A stretch of 64,000 nucleotides of DNA from Acidipropionibacterium jensenii DSM 20535. GTDB taxonomy: Bacteria; Actinomycetota; Actinomycetes; Propionibacteriales; Propionibacteriaceae. Made by a program: the position numbers and the translations under genes. Location of the stretch: the NCBI RefSeq assembly GCF_000425285.1, contig NZ_AUDD01000002.1, forward strand, positions 143,296 to 207,295, read 5' to 3'. The notes under the pieces were generated by a model. That model worked only from the letters and a program-made list of their open reading frames with translations, did not search any database and was not told the origin of the DNA. Positions 8,148 to 17,021 of the stretch are shown one piece after another (the first letter of the stretch is position 1; each line of letters opens with the position of its first letter).

Positions 8148-9658
8148 GGGGTGACCGCCTTGAGGAGCTTGGCGCGACGATGGGGCCAGTCGATGACGAA
8201 CTGGCGCCGGGCCCTGGCGGTGCTCACCAGCCGGCGCTCCAGTCGGCGTCCCTCCTCGAAGGCCTGACCCGGGGTGAGCAGGGCGACCTCCTCGGGGGTG
8301 GGCCCCTCGTTGACCGACCCGGTTCCGGCCAGCACCCGGTGGAGCCTGCCGAGCCGGTGGGCGACCTTCGCGGCCCGCTTCGACTCCTTGAGGGTCGAGG
8401 CCAGCGCGGTGGTCACATCGGTGCAGCGGCGGGCGCGAGCCCAGCCGTGGTCGGAGTCGGCCTCCAACCGGTCGCACAGCCGCACCACCTGGGAGACGCC
8501 GCGCCGGACCATCGCGGTGAGCACCGGGCGGGCCGGGGTGGTGCCGTCGCAGGTGAGCTTCGGGGCGCGCACCGCCACCACCATCATGGTGAGCAGGGAG
8601 TAGTAGCTCTCGGGCATCCGGTGCACCGTGATCCGGTCGGTGTCGAGCTCGCGGACCTTGTCCAGCAGCAGGGTCGCCTCCTGCACCCAGCGCGGTTCCA
8701 GCAGCTCCGACAGGCCGTCGATCACGGTGCCGAGGGCGCCCAGCGCCTCCAGCAGGGAGTCGATCCTGCCGTGCCGGTCGTCGTGGATGCCCATCGTGGT
8801 GACCGTCACCGGGTCGGCCCCCAGGTCCAGCAGCTCGTCGGGGACCGGCCGGTCGGGCAGGACGCCGGGCTCCCGGGAGTGGGCGATGAGGTGGGCCGCG
8901 GTTCCCGAGTGCAACCCCATTCCGGTGCTGCGGGCCGTCAGGTCGGCCTCGATCACGGCCCGCAGGCAGTGCGCGAAGCGGTTGATGACGAACCCCTCGA
9001 GGGTGCCCGCCACATTCGGCGGCACCGCCCGCGGGAAGTCGGGAAGGGCTCCGATCCGCGGGCCGAGCCGCTCGAGGGTGGAGGGCAGCACGGTCACCTG
9101 GGTGCCCCCCAGGGCGATCACCCGGCTGGCCACCCAGTCGCGCAGCCGCGGGCTCATGTCGGCGGTCGGGGTGAGGGTGATCTCACGGGCCCGGCTGACG
9201 GTGACGCCCGAGCGGGTCACGGTGATCCGGTCGTCGCGGATCTCGGCCAGCGCGGCGCCTCCGGGGCCCACCAGGCTCATCTCCCGGCGATCGCAGCGCA
9301 GCGCCGCCGAGGGGGACAGCGGGGCGCCGCGAAGGAAGGGTTTGATGAGACATCGGAAGTCCAGCGGCAGTTCGCCGGCTCCGTCCAGGGTCACCGAGCA
9401 GTCCTGCGGGAGCCAGGGCCCCCAACCCGGGGAGTCCATGTACCACTCGCCGAGGGAGTCGACGACCCGGTGGGCGAGCACCACCCCGGAGCGCAGCAGT
9501 CGGTGATCGGTGGAGTCCAGCAGGGTGACGTCGCTGCGCAGGGACTTCGCGGGATTGCCGGAGGTCAGCTTCGCCACCCCCAGGTCCGGGTTGACGAGCA
9601 ACGGGGGATCGGCCGCCCATGCCATCTCGAACAGCATGGGATCTCGCAGCGACGCCAT
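8144..9658 (-). CDS. divergent CYTH/CHAD-like protein
   Basis: A 504-residue protein. The N-terminal third resembles a CYTH (triphosphate tunnel) domain, with a segment DSTDHRLLRSGVVLAHR matching the usual 'yDT.d..L...g..lR.R' pattern. The C-terminal half is helical and looks like a CHAD domain, including GIHDDRHGRIDSLLEALG and a later Arg-rich helix near the end. CYTH-CHAD proteins bind or process polyphosphate-like anions in studied cases. Several expected catalytic acids of CYTH are not obvious, so activity is doubtful. The ATG at 9658 is preceded by AGGAGG at 7 nt; a GTG at 9661 is less well placed. It lies between topA and tmk. Confidence 0.6.
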   Translation of the reverse strand: MASLRDPMLFEMAWAADPPLLVNPDLGVAKLTSGNPAKSLRSDVTLLDSTDHRLLRSGVVLAHRVVDSLGEWYMDSPGWGPWLPQDCSVTLDGAGELPLDFRCLIKPFLRGAPLSPSAALRCDRREMSLVGPGGAALAEIRDDRITVTRSGVTVSRAREITLTPTADMSPRLRDWVASRVIALGGTQVTVLPSTLERLGPRIGALPDFPRAVPPNVAGTLEGFVINRFAHCLRAVIEADLTARSTGMGLHSGTAAHLIAHSREPGVLPDRPVPDELLDLGADPVTVTTMGIHDDRHGRIDSLLEALGALGTVIDGLSELLEPRWVQEATLLLDKVRELDTDRITVHRMPESYYSLLTMMVVAVRAPKLTCDGTTPARPVLTAMVRRGVSQVVRLCDRLEADSDHGWARARRCTDVTTALASTLKESKRAAKVAHRLGRLHRVLAGTGSVNEGPTPEEVALLTPGQAFEEGRRLERRLVSTARARRQFVIDWPHRRAKLLKAVTP

Positions 9659-9704
9659 CACTCCACCTCCTGGACGGTTGTGCCGAGCACTCTATGCGGT
9701 GGCG

Positions 9705-12617
9705 TCAGGCCGAGGCACCGGAGGCAGACGCCGGCTTGCCCGTCGCCTTCTTCGGAGTCGCCTTCTTCGGGGCGGCCTTCTTGGGAGCTGCCTTCTTGGC
9801 GGACGACGTCGCCGTGGAGGACGTGGCCGTCGACTTGGCGGCCGTCTTCCTGGTGGTGGACTTCTTGGCGGTGGTCTTCCTGGTGGTCTTGCGGGTGGTG
9901 CGCCGACGGGTGCTCGGCCCCTTCGCCCTCTTCTCGGCGATCAGCTCCTGGGCCCGCTCGGCGGTGATCTCCTCGACCGAGTCGTCCTTGCGCAGGGTGG
10001 CGTTGGTCTCGCCGTCGGTGACATAGGGGCCGAACCGGCCGTCCTTGACGACGATCGGCTTGCCGGAGGTCGGGTCCTCCCCCAGCTCCTTGAGGGGCGG
10101 CTTGGCCGCGGCCCGTCCGCGCTGCTTGGGCTGGGAGTAGATCTGCTCGGCCTGCTCGAGGGTGATCGAGAAGATCTGGTCCTCGCTGGTGAGGGACCGC
10201 GAGTCGGTGCCCTTCTTGAGGTAGGGGCCGTAGCGACCGTTCTGGGCGGTGATCTCGGTGCCCTCGGCGTCGGCACCGACCACCCTGGGCAGCGACAGCA
10301 GCTTGAGCGCGTCCTCCAGGGTGACCGTCGACAGGTCCATCGACCGGAACAGCGAGGCGGTGCGCGGCTTGACCTTCTTCGCCTTCAACCTGCCCTTCCC
10401 CTTGCCGGAGACGGTGGCGGGGGCGTCGGTGGCGGGCTCCTCCAGCACCTCGGTGACGTAGGGGCCGAAGCGGCCGTTGCGGGCCACGATCATGGTGTGG
10501 GTGTGGGGGTCCAGGCCGAGCTCGCGCTCCTCGCCGTTCGGGGAGGCCAGCAGCTCGCGGGCCTTGGCCACGGTGAGCTCGTCGGGGGGCAGCTCGTCGT
10601 CGACATTGGCACGGGTGCCCTCGGCGTCCTCCACATAGGTGCCGTACCGTCCGACCCGCACGACGATGCCGGAGTCCTCGGCGCCGACCGGGAAGGTGGA
10701 CACCGCGCGGGCGTCGATGTCGCCGAGCTCGCTGACCAGTCGGTGCAGCCCCTCGTGGCCGTCGGCCGGCGCCGAGGAACCGGAGTCACCGGAGACGCCG
10801 GCCTCAGCAGAACTGTCAGAACCGGCGGGACCGTCGCCGTAGTAGAAGTTCGACAGCACCTCGACCCTCTTGGCATTGCCCTGGGCGATCTGGTCGAGGG
10901 TCTCCTCCATGTCGGCGGTGAACTGGTAGTCCACCAGGTTGGAGAAGTGACCCTCCAGCAGCCGGGTGACGGCGAAGGCCAGCCAGGTCGGGACCAGCGC
11001 CTGACCCTTCTTGAACACGTAGTCGCGGCTGGTGATGGTGCGGATGATCGAGGCGTAGGTGGAGGGTCGGCCGATCTCCAGCTCCTCGAGCTTGGCCACC
11101 AGGCTGGGCTCGGTGTAGCGGGCCGGGGGCCGGGTGTCGTGACCGGAGGCGAGCACCTCGGAGCAGCCCAGGGCCTGGTCGCGGTGCAGCTGGGGAAGCC
11201 GGGACTGGGCGTCGTCGGAGGACCCCTCGTCGACAGACTCGACATAGGCGCGCAGGAATCCGTGGAAGGTGATCGTGCGCCCCGAGGCGGTGAATCCCGC
11301 CCGGGTGACGTCGCCGCCGGGGATCGCCACCGGGGCGGCCGGCACGGCGTCGATGCCGACGCTGAGGGTCTCCCCCTTGGCGTCGGCCATCTGGGAGGCG
11401 ATGGTGCGCATCCAGACCAGCTCGTAGAGCCGGAACCGGTCGCCGGTCAGTCCGGTCTGGGCCGGCACCCGGAAGTGGTCGCCGGCCGGCCGGATCGCCT
11501 CGTGGGCCTCCTGGGCGTTCTTGACCTTGGAGGCGTAGACGCGCGGCTTGTCGGGGACGTGGTCGCGGCCGTAGAGCTCGATGGCCTGGCTGCGGGCGGC
11601 CCCGATGGCCTCCTGGGACAGCGCCACCGAGTCGGTACGCATGTAGGTGATGTAGCCGCCCTCGTAGAGCTCCTGGGCCACCGACATGGTCCGTTGGGAG
11701 GTGAAGCCGAGCTTGCGGCCGGCCTCCTGCTGGAGGGTGGTGGTGCGGAAGGGGGCGTAGGGACGCCGGGTGTAGGGCTTGGCCTCCACCCGGGTGACGG
11801 TGAACGGGGAGCTCTCCAGGGCCGTTGCCAGGGCGGCGGCCGAGGGCTCGTCGAGACGCCGGACCTCGCCGCGGCCCTTGCCGACCAGCCGGCCGTCGGC
11901 GTCGAAGTCGCGGCCCTGGGCGATCCGGACCCCGTCCAGGGTGGCCAGCCGGGCGCTGAACTCCTCCCGGGAGTCGGTGACCAGGGTGGCGTCCAGATCC
12001 CAGTAGTTGGCGCTGGTGAAGGCGATCCGCTCGCGCTCGCGGTCGACCACCAGGCGGGTCGCCACCGACTGCACGCGGCCCGCCGACAGCCTCGGCATGA
12101 CCTTCTTCCACAGCACCGGGGAGACCTCGTAGCCGTAGAGCCGGTCGAGGATCCGGCGGGTCTCCTGGGCGTCGACCAGGTCGGTGTCGAGTTCGCGGGT
12201 GTGGGCCACCGCGTCGGTGATGGCCTTCTCGGTGATCTCGTTGAAGACCATCCGCTTGACCGGGACCTTCGGCTTGAGGACGTCCAGCAGGTGCCAGGCG
12301 ATGGCCTCCCCCTCGCGGTCGCCATCGGTGGCGAGCAGGAGTTCGTCGGAGTCCTTCAGCAGGCTCTTGAGCTCGCTGATCGTGGAGCGCTTGTCCGGGG
12401 AGACGACGTAGATCGGCTTGAAGTCGTGCTCGACGTCGACGCCGGTGCGGGCCCACGGCTGCCCCTTGTACTTGGCGGGCACCTGGGAGGCGCTGGTCGG
12501 CAGGTCGCGGACGTGGCCCTGACTGGCCCGCACCACATACTTCGGGCCCAGATAACCGGCGATCATCGTCGCCTTGTGCGGCGACTCGACAATCACAAGG
12601 GTCTTCGTGGGTGCCAT
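9705..12617 (-). CDS. topA: DNA topoisomerase I
   Basis: A 970-residue type IA topoisomerase that relaxes negative supercoils. The Toprim domain starts at the N-terminus (TLVIVESPHKA) with the acidic motif ATDGDREGEAIAWHL near residue 105. The active-site tyrosine lies in GYITYMRTDS around residue 325. The C-terminal region has repeated topoisomerase C-terminal modules of the type 'GRYGPY...', as in mycobacteria, and ends in a Lys/Ala/Thr-rich basic tail (from about residue 900). The ATG at 12617 has GGAAGG upstream. The tail's repeated KKA/KKS/TTRKT composition explains the low-complexity stretch near 9730-9900. Confidence 0.97.
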   Translation of the reverse strand: MAPTKTLVIVESPHKATMIAGYLGPKYVVRASQGHVRDLPTSASQVPAKYKGQPWARTGVDVEHDFKPIYVVSPDKRSTISELKSLLKDSDELLLATDGDREGEAIAWHLLDVLKPKVPVKRMVFNEITEKAITDAVAHTRELDTDLVDAQETRRILDRLYGYEVSPVLWKKVMPRLSAGRVQSVATRLVVDRERERIAFTSANYWDLDATLVTDSREEFSARLATLDGVRIAQGRDFDADGRLVGKGRGEVRRLDEPSAAALATALESSPFTVTRVEAKPYTRRPYAPFRTTTLQQEAGRKLGFTSQRTMSVAQELYEGGYITYMRTDSVALSQEAIGAARSQAIELYGRDHVPDKPRVYASKVKNAQEAHEAIRPAGDHFRVPAQTGLTGDRFRLYELVWMRTIASQMADAKGETLSVGIDAVPAAPVAIPGGDVTRAGFTASGRTITFHGFLRAYVESVDEGSSDDAQSRLPQLHRDQALGCSEVLASGHDTRPPARYTEPSLVAKLEELEIGRPSTYASIIRTITSRDYVFKKGQALVPTWLAFAVTRLLEGHFSNLVDYQFTADMEETLDQIAQGNAKRVEVLSNFYYGDGPAGSDSSAEAGVSGDSGSSAPADGHEGLHRLVSELGDIDARAVSTFPVGAEDSGIVVRVGRYGTYVEDAEGTRANVDDELPPDELTVAKARELLASPNGEERELGLDPHTHTMIVARNGRFGPYVTEVLEEPATDAPATVSGKGKGRLKAKKVKPRTASLFRSMDLSTVTLEDALKLLSLPRVVGADAEGTEITAQNGRYGPYLKKGTDSRSLTSEDQIFSITLEQAEQIYSQPKQRGRAAAKPPLKELGEDPTSGKPIVVKDGRFGPYVTDGETNATLRKDDSVEEITAERAQELIAEKRAKGPSTRRRTTRKTTRKTTAKKSTTRKTAAKSTATSSTATSSAKKAAPKKAAPKKATPKKATGKPASASGASA

Positions 12618-12687
12618 CTCAACCTTCCGTAGGACGTCGCGCGTCCCGTCTCATGCTCTCCCCGGCGCTCCGGGGTGACGTTCGACA

Positions 12688-12693
12688 TGTATA
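12688..12693 (-). promoter_or_regulatory. candidate -10 box (TATACA) of topA
   Basis: The minus strand has TATACA about 70 nt before the topA start, in a locally AT-rich stretch of the 147-bp gap. A -35 is not clear (TTACCG lies 19 nt further upstream). Supercoil-sensitive control is possible for topA but is not shown. Confidence 0.35.
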
Positions 12694-12764
12694 CAACGCA
12701 TTTGCGCGCTCACGGTAACAGTGTCATGTCGGACGCCACCCCGCAGTCGGGGGGCGGAAGGGGC

Positions 12765-13058
12765 TCAGGCGAGCCGTGCCAGCTTCACCTTCCAGGCGTC
12801 CGGACCCTCCTGGAGGTAGGAGACCGCCAGGCTGTCGCCGTTGATCTGCTGGAGCTGGTTGAGCAGCGGCAGCGGGTTGTGCGGGGCGACGATCACCATG
12901 GCCGACCCGGGGGCGACCTGGGAGAAGGCGCCGATCACCGATCCGTGCCGGATGGCGTGCGGAATGGTCCGCACGTCGAGCTCGGGCAGGCCGTCGTCCT
13001 GCTCGCCGCAGGAGCAGTGGTGGGTCTCGGTGATCGGAATATCGGTGTGGTCGGTCAT
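12765..13058 (-). CDS. DUF2249 domain protein
   Basis: A 97-residue DUF2249 protein with the conserved core LDVRTIPHAIRHGSVIGAF and PHNPLPLLNQL. An N-terminal extension holds a His/Cys group HHCSCGE that could bind metal. DUF2249 domains are small SirA-like folds often fused to or near hemerythrin-type or nitrogen-oxide-related proteins; no such partner is visible here. The ATG at 13058 is preceded by AAAGGAATGAG, a good ribosome binding site. The function is unknown. Confidence 0.8.
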   Translation of the reverse strand: MTDHTDIPITETHHCSCGEQDDGLPELDVRTIPHAIRHGSVIGAFSQVAPGSAMVIVAPHNPLPLLNQLQQINGDSLAVSYLQEGPDAWKVKLARLA

Positions 13059-13109
13059 GGCTCATTCCTTTATTGAGGATCAGATCGCCGAAATCATAAC
13101 AGGGTCCGC

Positions 13110-14609
13110 TCAGGACCTCTCGAGGATCCCCTCGCGCAGCGCGGTGCGCACCGGGCCGAGGGTCTGGGCGGCGGCCGCCGACGGATCGACCGCCAGGATC
13201 CGGGCCACCGCCGAGATGATCGTGCCCAGTGCCATCTCCCCGTCGCAGGCTCCCAGCACCCCGCCGAGCAGGGTGTCGACCTCCATCGCCCGGCGCAGCC
13301 CGGACCGCTGCCGGTAGACGATGTGCTCGGGGTCGGCGGCACCGGGACGGCCGGTGGACTCGGCGACCACGTCCTCACGGACCTGCCAGTGGCCGGCCAG
13401 CAGGTCCTCGTCGTCGAGCAGGGAGTCGTCGACCCCCTCTCGTCGTGCCCCCACCGCCACGCCGACCGGCTGCTGGATCGCCCACGGCCACTCCTCGAAG
13501 GACAGGTCGGGGGTGTCGCGACCGGCAGCGGTGAGGGTCAGCCAGCCCATCGACACCCCGCTGATCCCCAGCTCGCCGAAGTAGTCGAGCCACTCCTGGT
13601 AGCGGGGGCGCCACTGCGCCGAGCCGTCCAGGCCGGCGTCGGTCAGCCAGGTCTCGATGTACTCGTGGACGTCCAGGTGCTCGCGTTCCACCGCCCACAG
13701 GTCGCAGCCGGCGCCGGCCACCCAGTCGGTCAGCCGGTCCTGCCAGGGCTGGTCGCCGATCTGCGCCCAGTTGGCCAGGATCTGGGCGGTGCCGCCGGGA
13801 TTGAGCCGCCCGGGGGCGCCGCGCAGGACGGCCTCGACCAGCCCGTCCCCGGCGAATCCGGCCTCCCGGTAGACCAGCCGTTCGGCATCGGAGCGAGGCG
13901 GGCTCATGACATAGGGCGGATTGGAGACGATGAGATCGAATCGCTGGTCGACCGGGTCGTAGAGGGGTCCCTCGCGCAGCGCGACCGCAGAGCCGTCGGT
14001 GGTCTCCGCCCCGGACAGCGCCAGGGACAGCTCGGCCATCGCCAGGGCCCGCGGGTTGATGTCGGTGGCGACCACCCGGTCGGCGTGCCGGGCCAGGTGC
14101 AGGGACTGCACCCCGCACCCGCAACCCAGGTCCAGGGCCGACCCGACCGGTCTCCGCGACGTCATCTGGGCCAGCGAGGTCGACGCCGGGGAGACCCCCA
14201 GCACGTAGTCGGGGCGGGTCACGGTGACGACCTTGTCCAGTCCCGGGGCGAGATCGGAGACCACCCAGCCGGCGGCCCCGTCGTCGGGCGAGTCGTAGGG
14301 CCGGATGTCGATCGCGGCCCGGGCCCAGTCGTCCTCGACCGCCACGATGCCGGCTGTCACCAGGTCGTCCAGGGGCAGTGCGGACAGCTGGGTGACGGGG
14401 ACCGGGCAGCGCAGCAGCCACAGCCGCACGGTCGCGGCGAGGGGGTCGTCGCGACTGCCCAGGGAGGTCTGGGCGGCCACCGTGGTGTTGCGGCCCAGAC
14501 CGCGCTGGCCCACCTCCCCGATGGCCTCCAGGATGGCGTCGGTGCGGTAGTCGATCCGCTCGAGACTGTCCCTGAGGCGGTTGACGGCGTCGGTGTCCAG
14601 CAGAGTCAT
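13110..14609 (-). CDS. class I SAM-dependent methyltransferase (HemK/PrmC-like core)
   Basis: A 499-residue protein. The N-terminal about 130 residues form a DUF7059-type domain. The central part is a Rossmann methyltransferase with SAM motif LDLGCGCGVQSLHLA near residue 157 and catalytic motif SNPPYVMSPP near residue 230. The C-terminal about 170 residues are specific to this actinobacterial group. The NPPY motif implies methylation of a planar nitrogen (glutamine, adenine or guanine). The substrate cannot be decided from sequence; actinobacterial copies are often labelled modification methylases. It is transcribed divergently from the helicase at 14702. Confidence 0.82.
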   Translation of the reverse strand: MTLLDTDAVNRLRDSLERIDYRTDAILEAIGEVGQRGLGRNTTVAAQTSLGSRDDPLAATVRLWLLRCPVPVTQLSALPLDDLVTAGIVAVEDDWARAAIDIRPYDSPDDGAAGWVVSDLAPGLDKVVTVTRPDYVLGVSPASTSLAQMTSRRPVGSALDLGCGCGVQSLHLARHADRVVATDINPRALAMAELSLALSGAETTDGSAVALREGPLYDPVDQRFDLIVSNPPYVMSPPRSDAERLVYREAGFAGDGLVEAVLRGAPGRLNPGGTAQILANWAQIGDQPWQDRLTDWVAGAGCDLWAVEREHLDVHEYIETWLTDAGLDGSAQWRPRYQEWLDYFGELGISGVSMGWLTLTAAGRDTPDLSFEEWPWAIQQPVGVAVGARREGVDDSLLDDEDLLAGHWQVREDVVAESTGRPGAADPEHIVYRQRSGLRRAMEVDTLLGGVLGACDGEMALGTIISAVARILAVDPSAAAAQTLGPVRTALREGILERS

Positions 14610-14701
14610 GGCCCCCAGTGTGCCAACGACCGCGGGGATCCGGGTGCCGGGTGACCGTCGGGACGGGGTGACTGTCGGGGCGGGGTGGCAGTCTTGGCCG
14701 C

Positions 14702-17005
14702 GTGGCAGTTCCGGGGTGGATGAGCGGTGCGGAGGTGGTGCACATCGACCACCGCGACGCGATGGCCGGGCGCACCACCCGGTGGCCCCAGTGGCTGCCC
14801 GCCGACGTCGTCTCCTCGATCGAGGCGAGCGGGATCCCCCGGCCGTGGCTCCATCAGTGCGCCCTGGCCGAGCTGGCCTTCAGCGGCCACCACTGCGCGA
14901 TCTGCACCTCGACGGCCTCCGGCAAGACGCTGGCCTACCTGCTGCCGGTGATGGCGGCCACCGCCTCGGTGTCCCCCGTTCAGGGGACACCCGCTCTCGA
15001 CGGCGTCCCCTGGGGCGGCGCGCCCGGGGCGCCGCTGCGCGAGCCGCTGGTGACCCGGCGCCGTCGCACCGCCCTGTACCTGGCGCCGACCAAGGCCCTG
15101 GCCCACGACCAGTGGCGGGTGTGCCGCGAGATCGGGCCCGACGGCTGGCCGGTGGCCACCCTGGACGGGGACTCCGACCAGGCCGAGCGGCGGTTCGCCC
15201 GCGACGAGGCCGGCTACGTCCTCACCAATCCCGACATGCTGCACCGCTCGGTGCTGCCGAATCACTCCCGCTGGAGGGCTCTGCTGGGCGGGCTGAGCTA
15301 TGTCGTGGTCGACGAGGCCCACCGCTACCGCGGCGTGTTCGGGGCCCACGTCGCCCAGGTGCTGCGCAGGCTGCGTCGGCTGTGCCGGATGTACGGCGCC
15401 GATCCGGTCTTCATCCTGTCCAGCGCCACCGCCACCAATGCGGCCGAGGCCGGCCGGCGTCTCGTCGGCGTCCCCGCGATGGAGGTGGTGGACGCCGACT
15501 CCTCGCCTCATCCGGCCCGCGATGTCGTGCTGTGGCAGCCGGCCGACTCCACCACCGTCGACGCGGCGCGACTGGTGGCCGCGCTGGCCGACGACCGGCG
15601 TCAGACGATCTGCTTCGTCGCCTCCCGGGCACTGGCGGAGGTGATCGCGGTCAACGCCCAGGACCGGGTGACCAGCGGCGCGGTCATCGCCTCCTACCGT
15701 TCCGGGTATCTGCCCCAGGACCGGCGCAGGATCGAGGCGGGTCTTCAGGACGGCTCGATCCGGGCGGTGGTGGCCACCAATGCGCTGGAGCTGGGGGTCG
15801 ACGTCTCCGGGATGGACGCCGTGGTCATCGTGGGCTACCCGGGACGTCTCTCGGTGCTGTGGCAGCAGGCCGGTCGTGCCGGTCGGGCCGGCCATGACGC
15901 CCTGGTCGTGGTGCTGGCCAGGGAGGACCCGTTGGACCAGTACCTCTTCAGCCATCCCGATCTGATCTTCTCTCGGTCGGTCGAGACCACCGTCCTGCAC
16001 CCGGACAATCCCTATGTGATGGGACCGCACCTGGCCGCGGCGGCCCAGGAGGGGTGCCTGACGCCGGCCGATGAGCAGATCTACGGGACGGCGCTGCGTC
16101 CGGTGGCCGATCTCCTGGTGTCCCAGAAGGTGCTGCGCAGGCGGGGGCAGCGGCTGTTCTGGACGCGTCCCGACAGGGCCGTGGACGCCATCGATCTGAG
16201 GTCGATGGGGGGACCGGGGATCGACGTCATCGACCGGACCACCGGCCGGGTGATCGGGGTGGTCGACGAGCGGGCCGGGGACCGGACGGTCCACCCGGGG
16301 GCCGTCTATCTCCTCCAGGGGGAGCAGTGGCTGGTCGACGAGTACCTGCCCGAGGAGCACCAGGCGCTGGTGCACCGGGACCTGCCCGGCTACTGGACCC
16401 AGCCCCAGTCGGCCTCCACCGTGCACATCGTCGACGAGGTTGAGCGCCGGGGGTTCGGCCCCGGATACGTGGCGACCGGGGATGTCGAACTCACCGAACA
16501 GGTGATCGGCTACCTTCGCCGCGACGAGATCAGCAACGAGGTGTGGGACTCCACCGCCCTCGAGATGCCCGTCCACACGATGGTCACCCAGGCCTGCTGG
16601 TTCGTGGTCCCCGACCCGGTGGTGGACCGGTTGGGGCTCAGCGCCGTGGCCCTGGCCGGGGCGGCCCACGGCACCGAGCACACCGCGATCGGGATCCTGC
16701 CGGCCTTCGCCCCCTGCGACCGGTGGGACATCGGCGGGGTGTCCACCGCGCTGCTGGCCGACACCGGGGCGTGCACCATCGTCATCCACGACGGCCAGGC
16801 CGGCGGCGCCGGGTTCGCCCGGTCCGGCTACGAGCAGGCCGAGCGGTGGTGGCACGCCACCTCCCGGCGGCTCCTCGAGTGCCCCTGCGAGTCCGGGTGC
16901 CCGTCCTGCGTGGTCTCGCCGAAGTGCGGAAACGCGAATCAGATGCTGGACAAGGGGTCGGCCCGTCTGCTGGCCTCCGCGATGGACCCGCTGGGCGGCC
17001 AGTGA
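14702..17005 (+). CDS. DEAD/DEAH-box helicase with DUF1998 (Hrq1/YprA-like)
   Basis: A 767-residue superfamily 2 helicase. Motif I is CTSTASGKTLAY near residue 76, motif Ia APTKALAHDQ, motif II VVDEAHRYRG near residue 205, motif III SSATATN. The C-terminal motor domain has the motif V region ATNALELGVDVSGMDAVV and motif VI QQAGRAGRAGHDA. The end is a DUF1998 region with four cysteines (CPCESGCPSC...CGN) that probably bind zinc. This layout matches the RecQ4-related Hrq1/YprA group, linked to DNA repair. GTG at 14702 is used as start. A CAGTCT box 7 nt upstream has the spacing seen at leaderless genes here, but the match is weak. Confidence 0.9.
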   Translation: MAVPGWMSGAEVVHIDHRDAMAGRTTRWPQWLPADVVSSIEASGIPRPWLHQCALAELAFSGHHCAICTSTASGKTLAYLLPVMAATASVSPVQGTPALDGVPWGGAPGAPLREPLVTRRRRTALYLAPTKALAHDQWRVCREIGPDGWPVATLDGDSDQAERRFARDEAGYVLTNPDMLHRSVLPNHSRWRALLGGLSYVVVDEAHRYRGVFGAHVAQVLRRLRRLCRMYGADPVFILSSATATNAAEAGRRLVGVPAMEVVDADSSPHPARDVVLWQPADSTTVDAARLVAALADDRRQTICFVASRALAEVIAVNAQDRVTSGAVIASYRSGYLPQDRRRIEAGLQDGSIRAVVATNALELGVDVSGMDAVVIVGYPGRLSVLWQQAGRAGRAGHDALVVVLAREDPLDQYLFSHPDLIFSRSVETTVLHPDNPYVMGPHLAAAAQEGCLTPADEQIYGTALRPVADLLVSQKVLRRRGQRLFWTRPDRAVDAIDLRSMGGPGIDVIDRTTGRVIGVVDERAGDRTVHPGAVYLLQGEQWLVDEYLPEEHQALVHRDLPGYWTQPQSASTVHIVDEVERRGFGPGYVATGDVELTEQVIGYLRRDEISNEVWDSTALEMPVHTMVTQACWFVVPDPVVDRLGLSAVALAGAAHGTEHTAIGILPAFAPCDRWDIGGVSTALLADTGACTIVIHDGQAGGAGFARSGYEQAERWWHATSRRLLECPCESGCPSCVVSPKCGNANQMLDKGSARLLASAMDPLGGQ

Positions 17006-17021
17006 CGGGCCCGGAGCCCGC

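Noticed and set aside
9510..12632. A 1040-codon plus-strand open frame opposite topA
   Set aside because: topA is certain on the minus strand, and the opposite frame shows only low-complexity GC-driven sequence.
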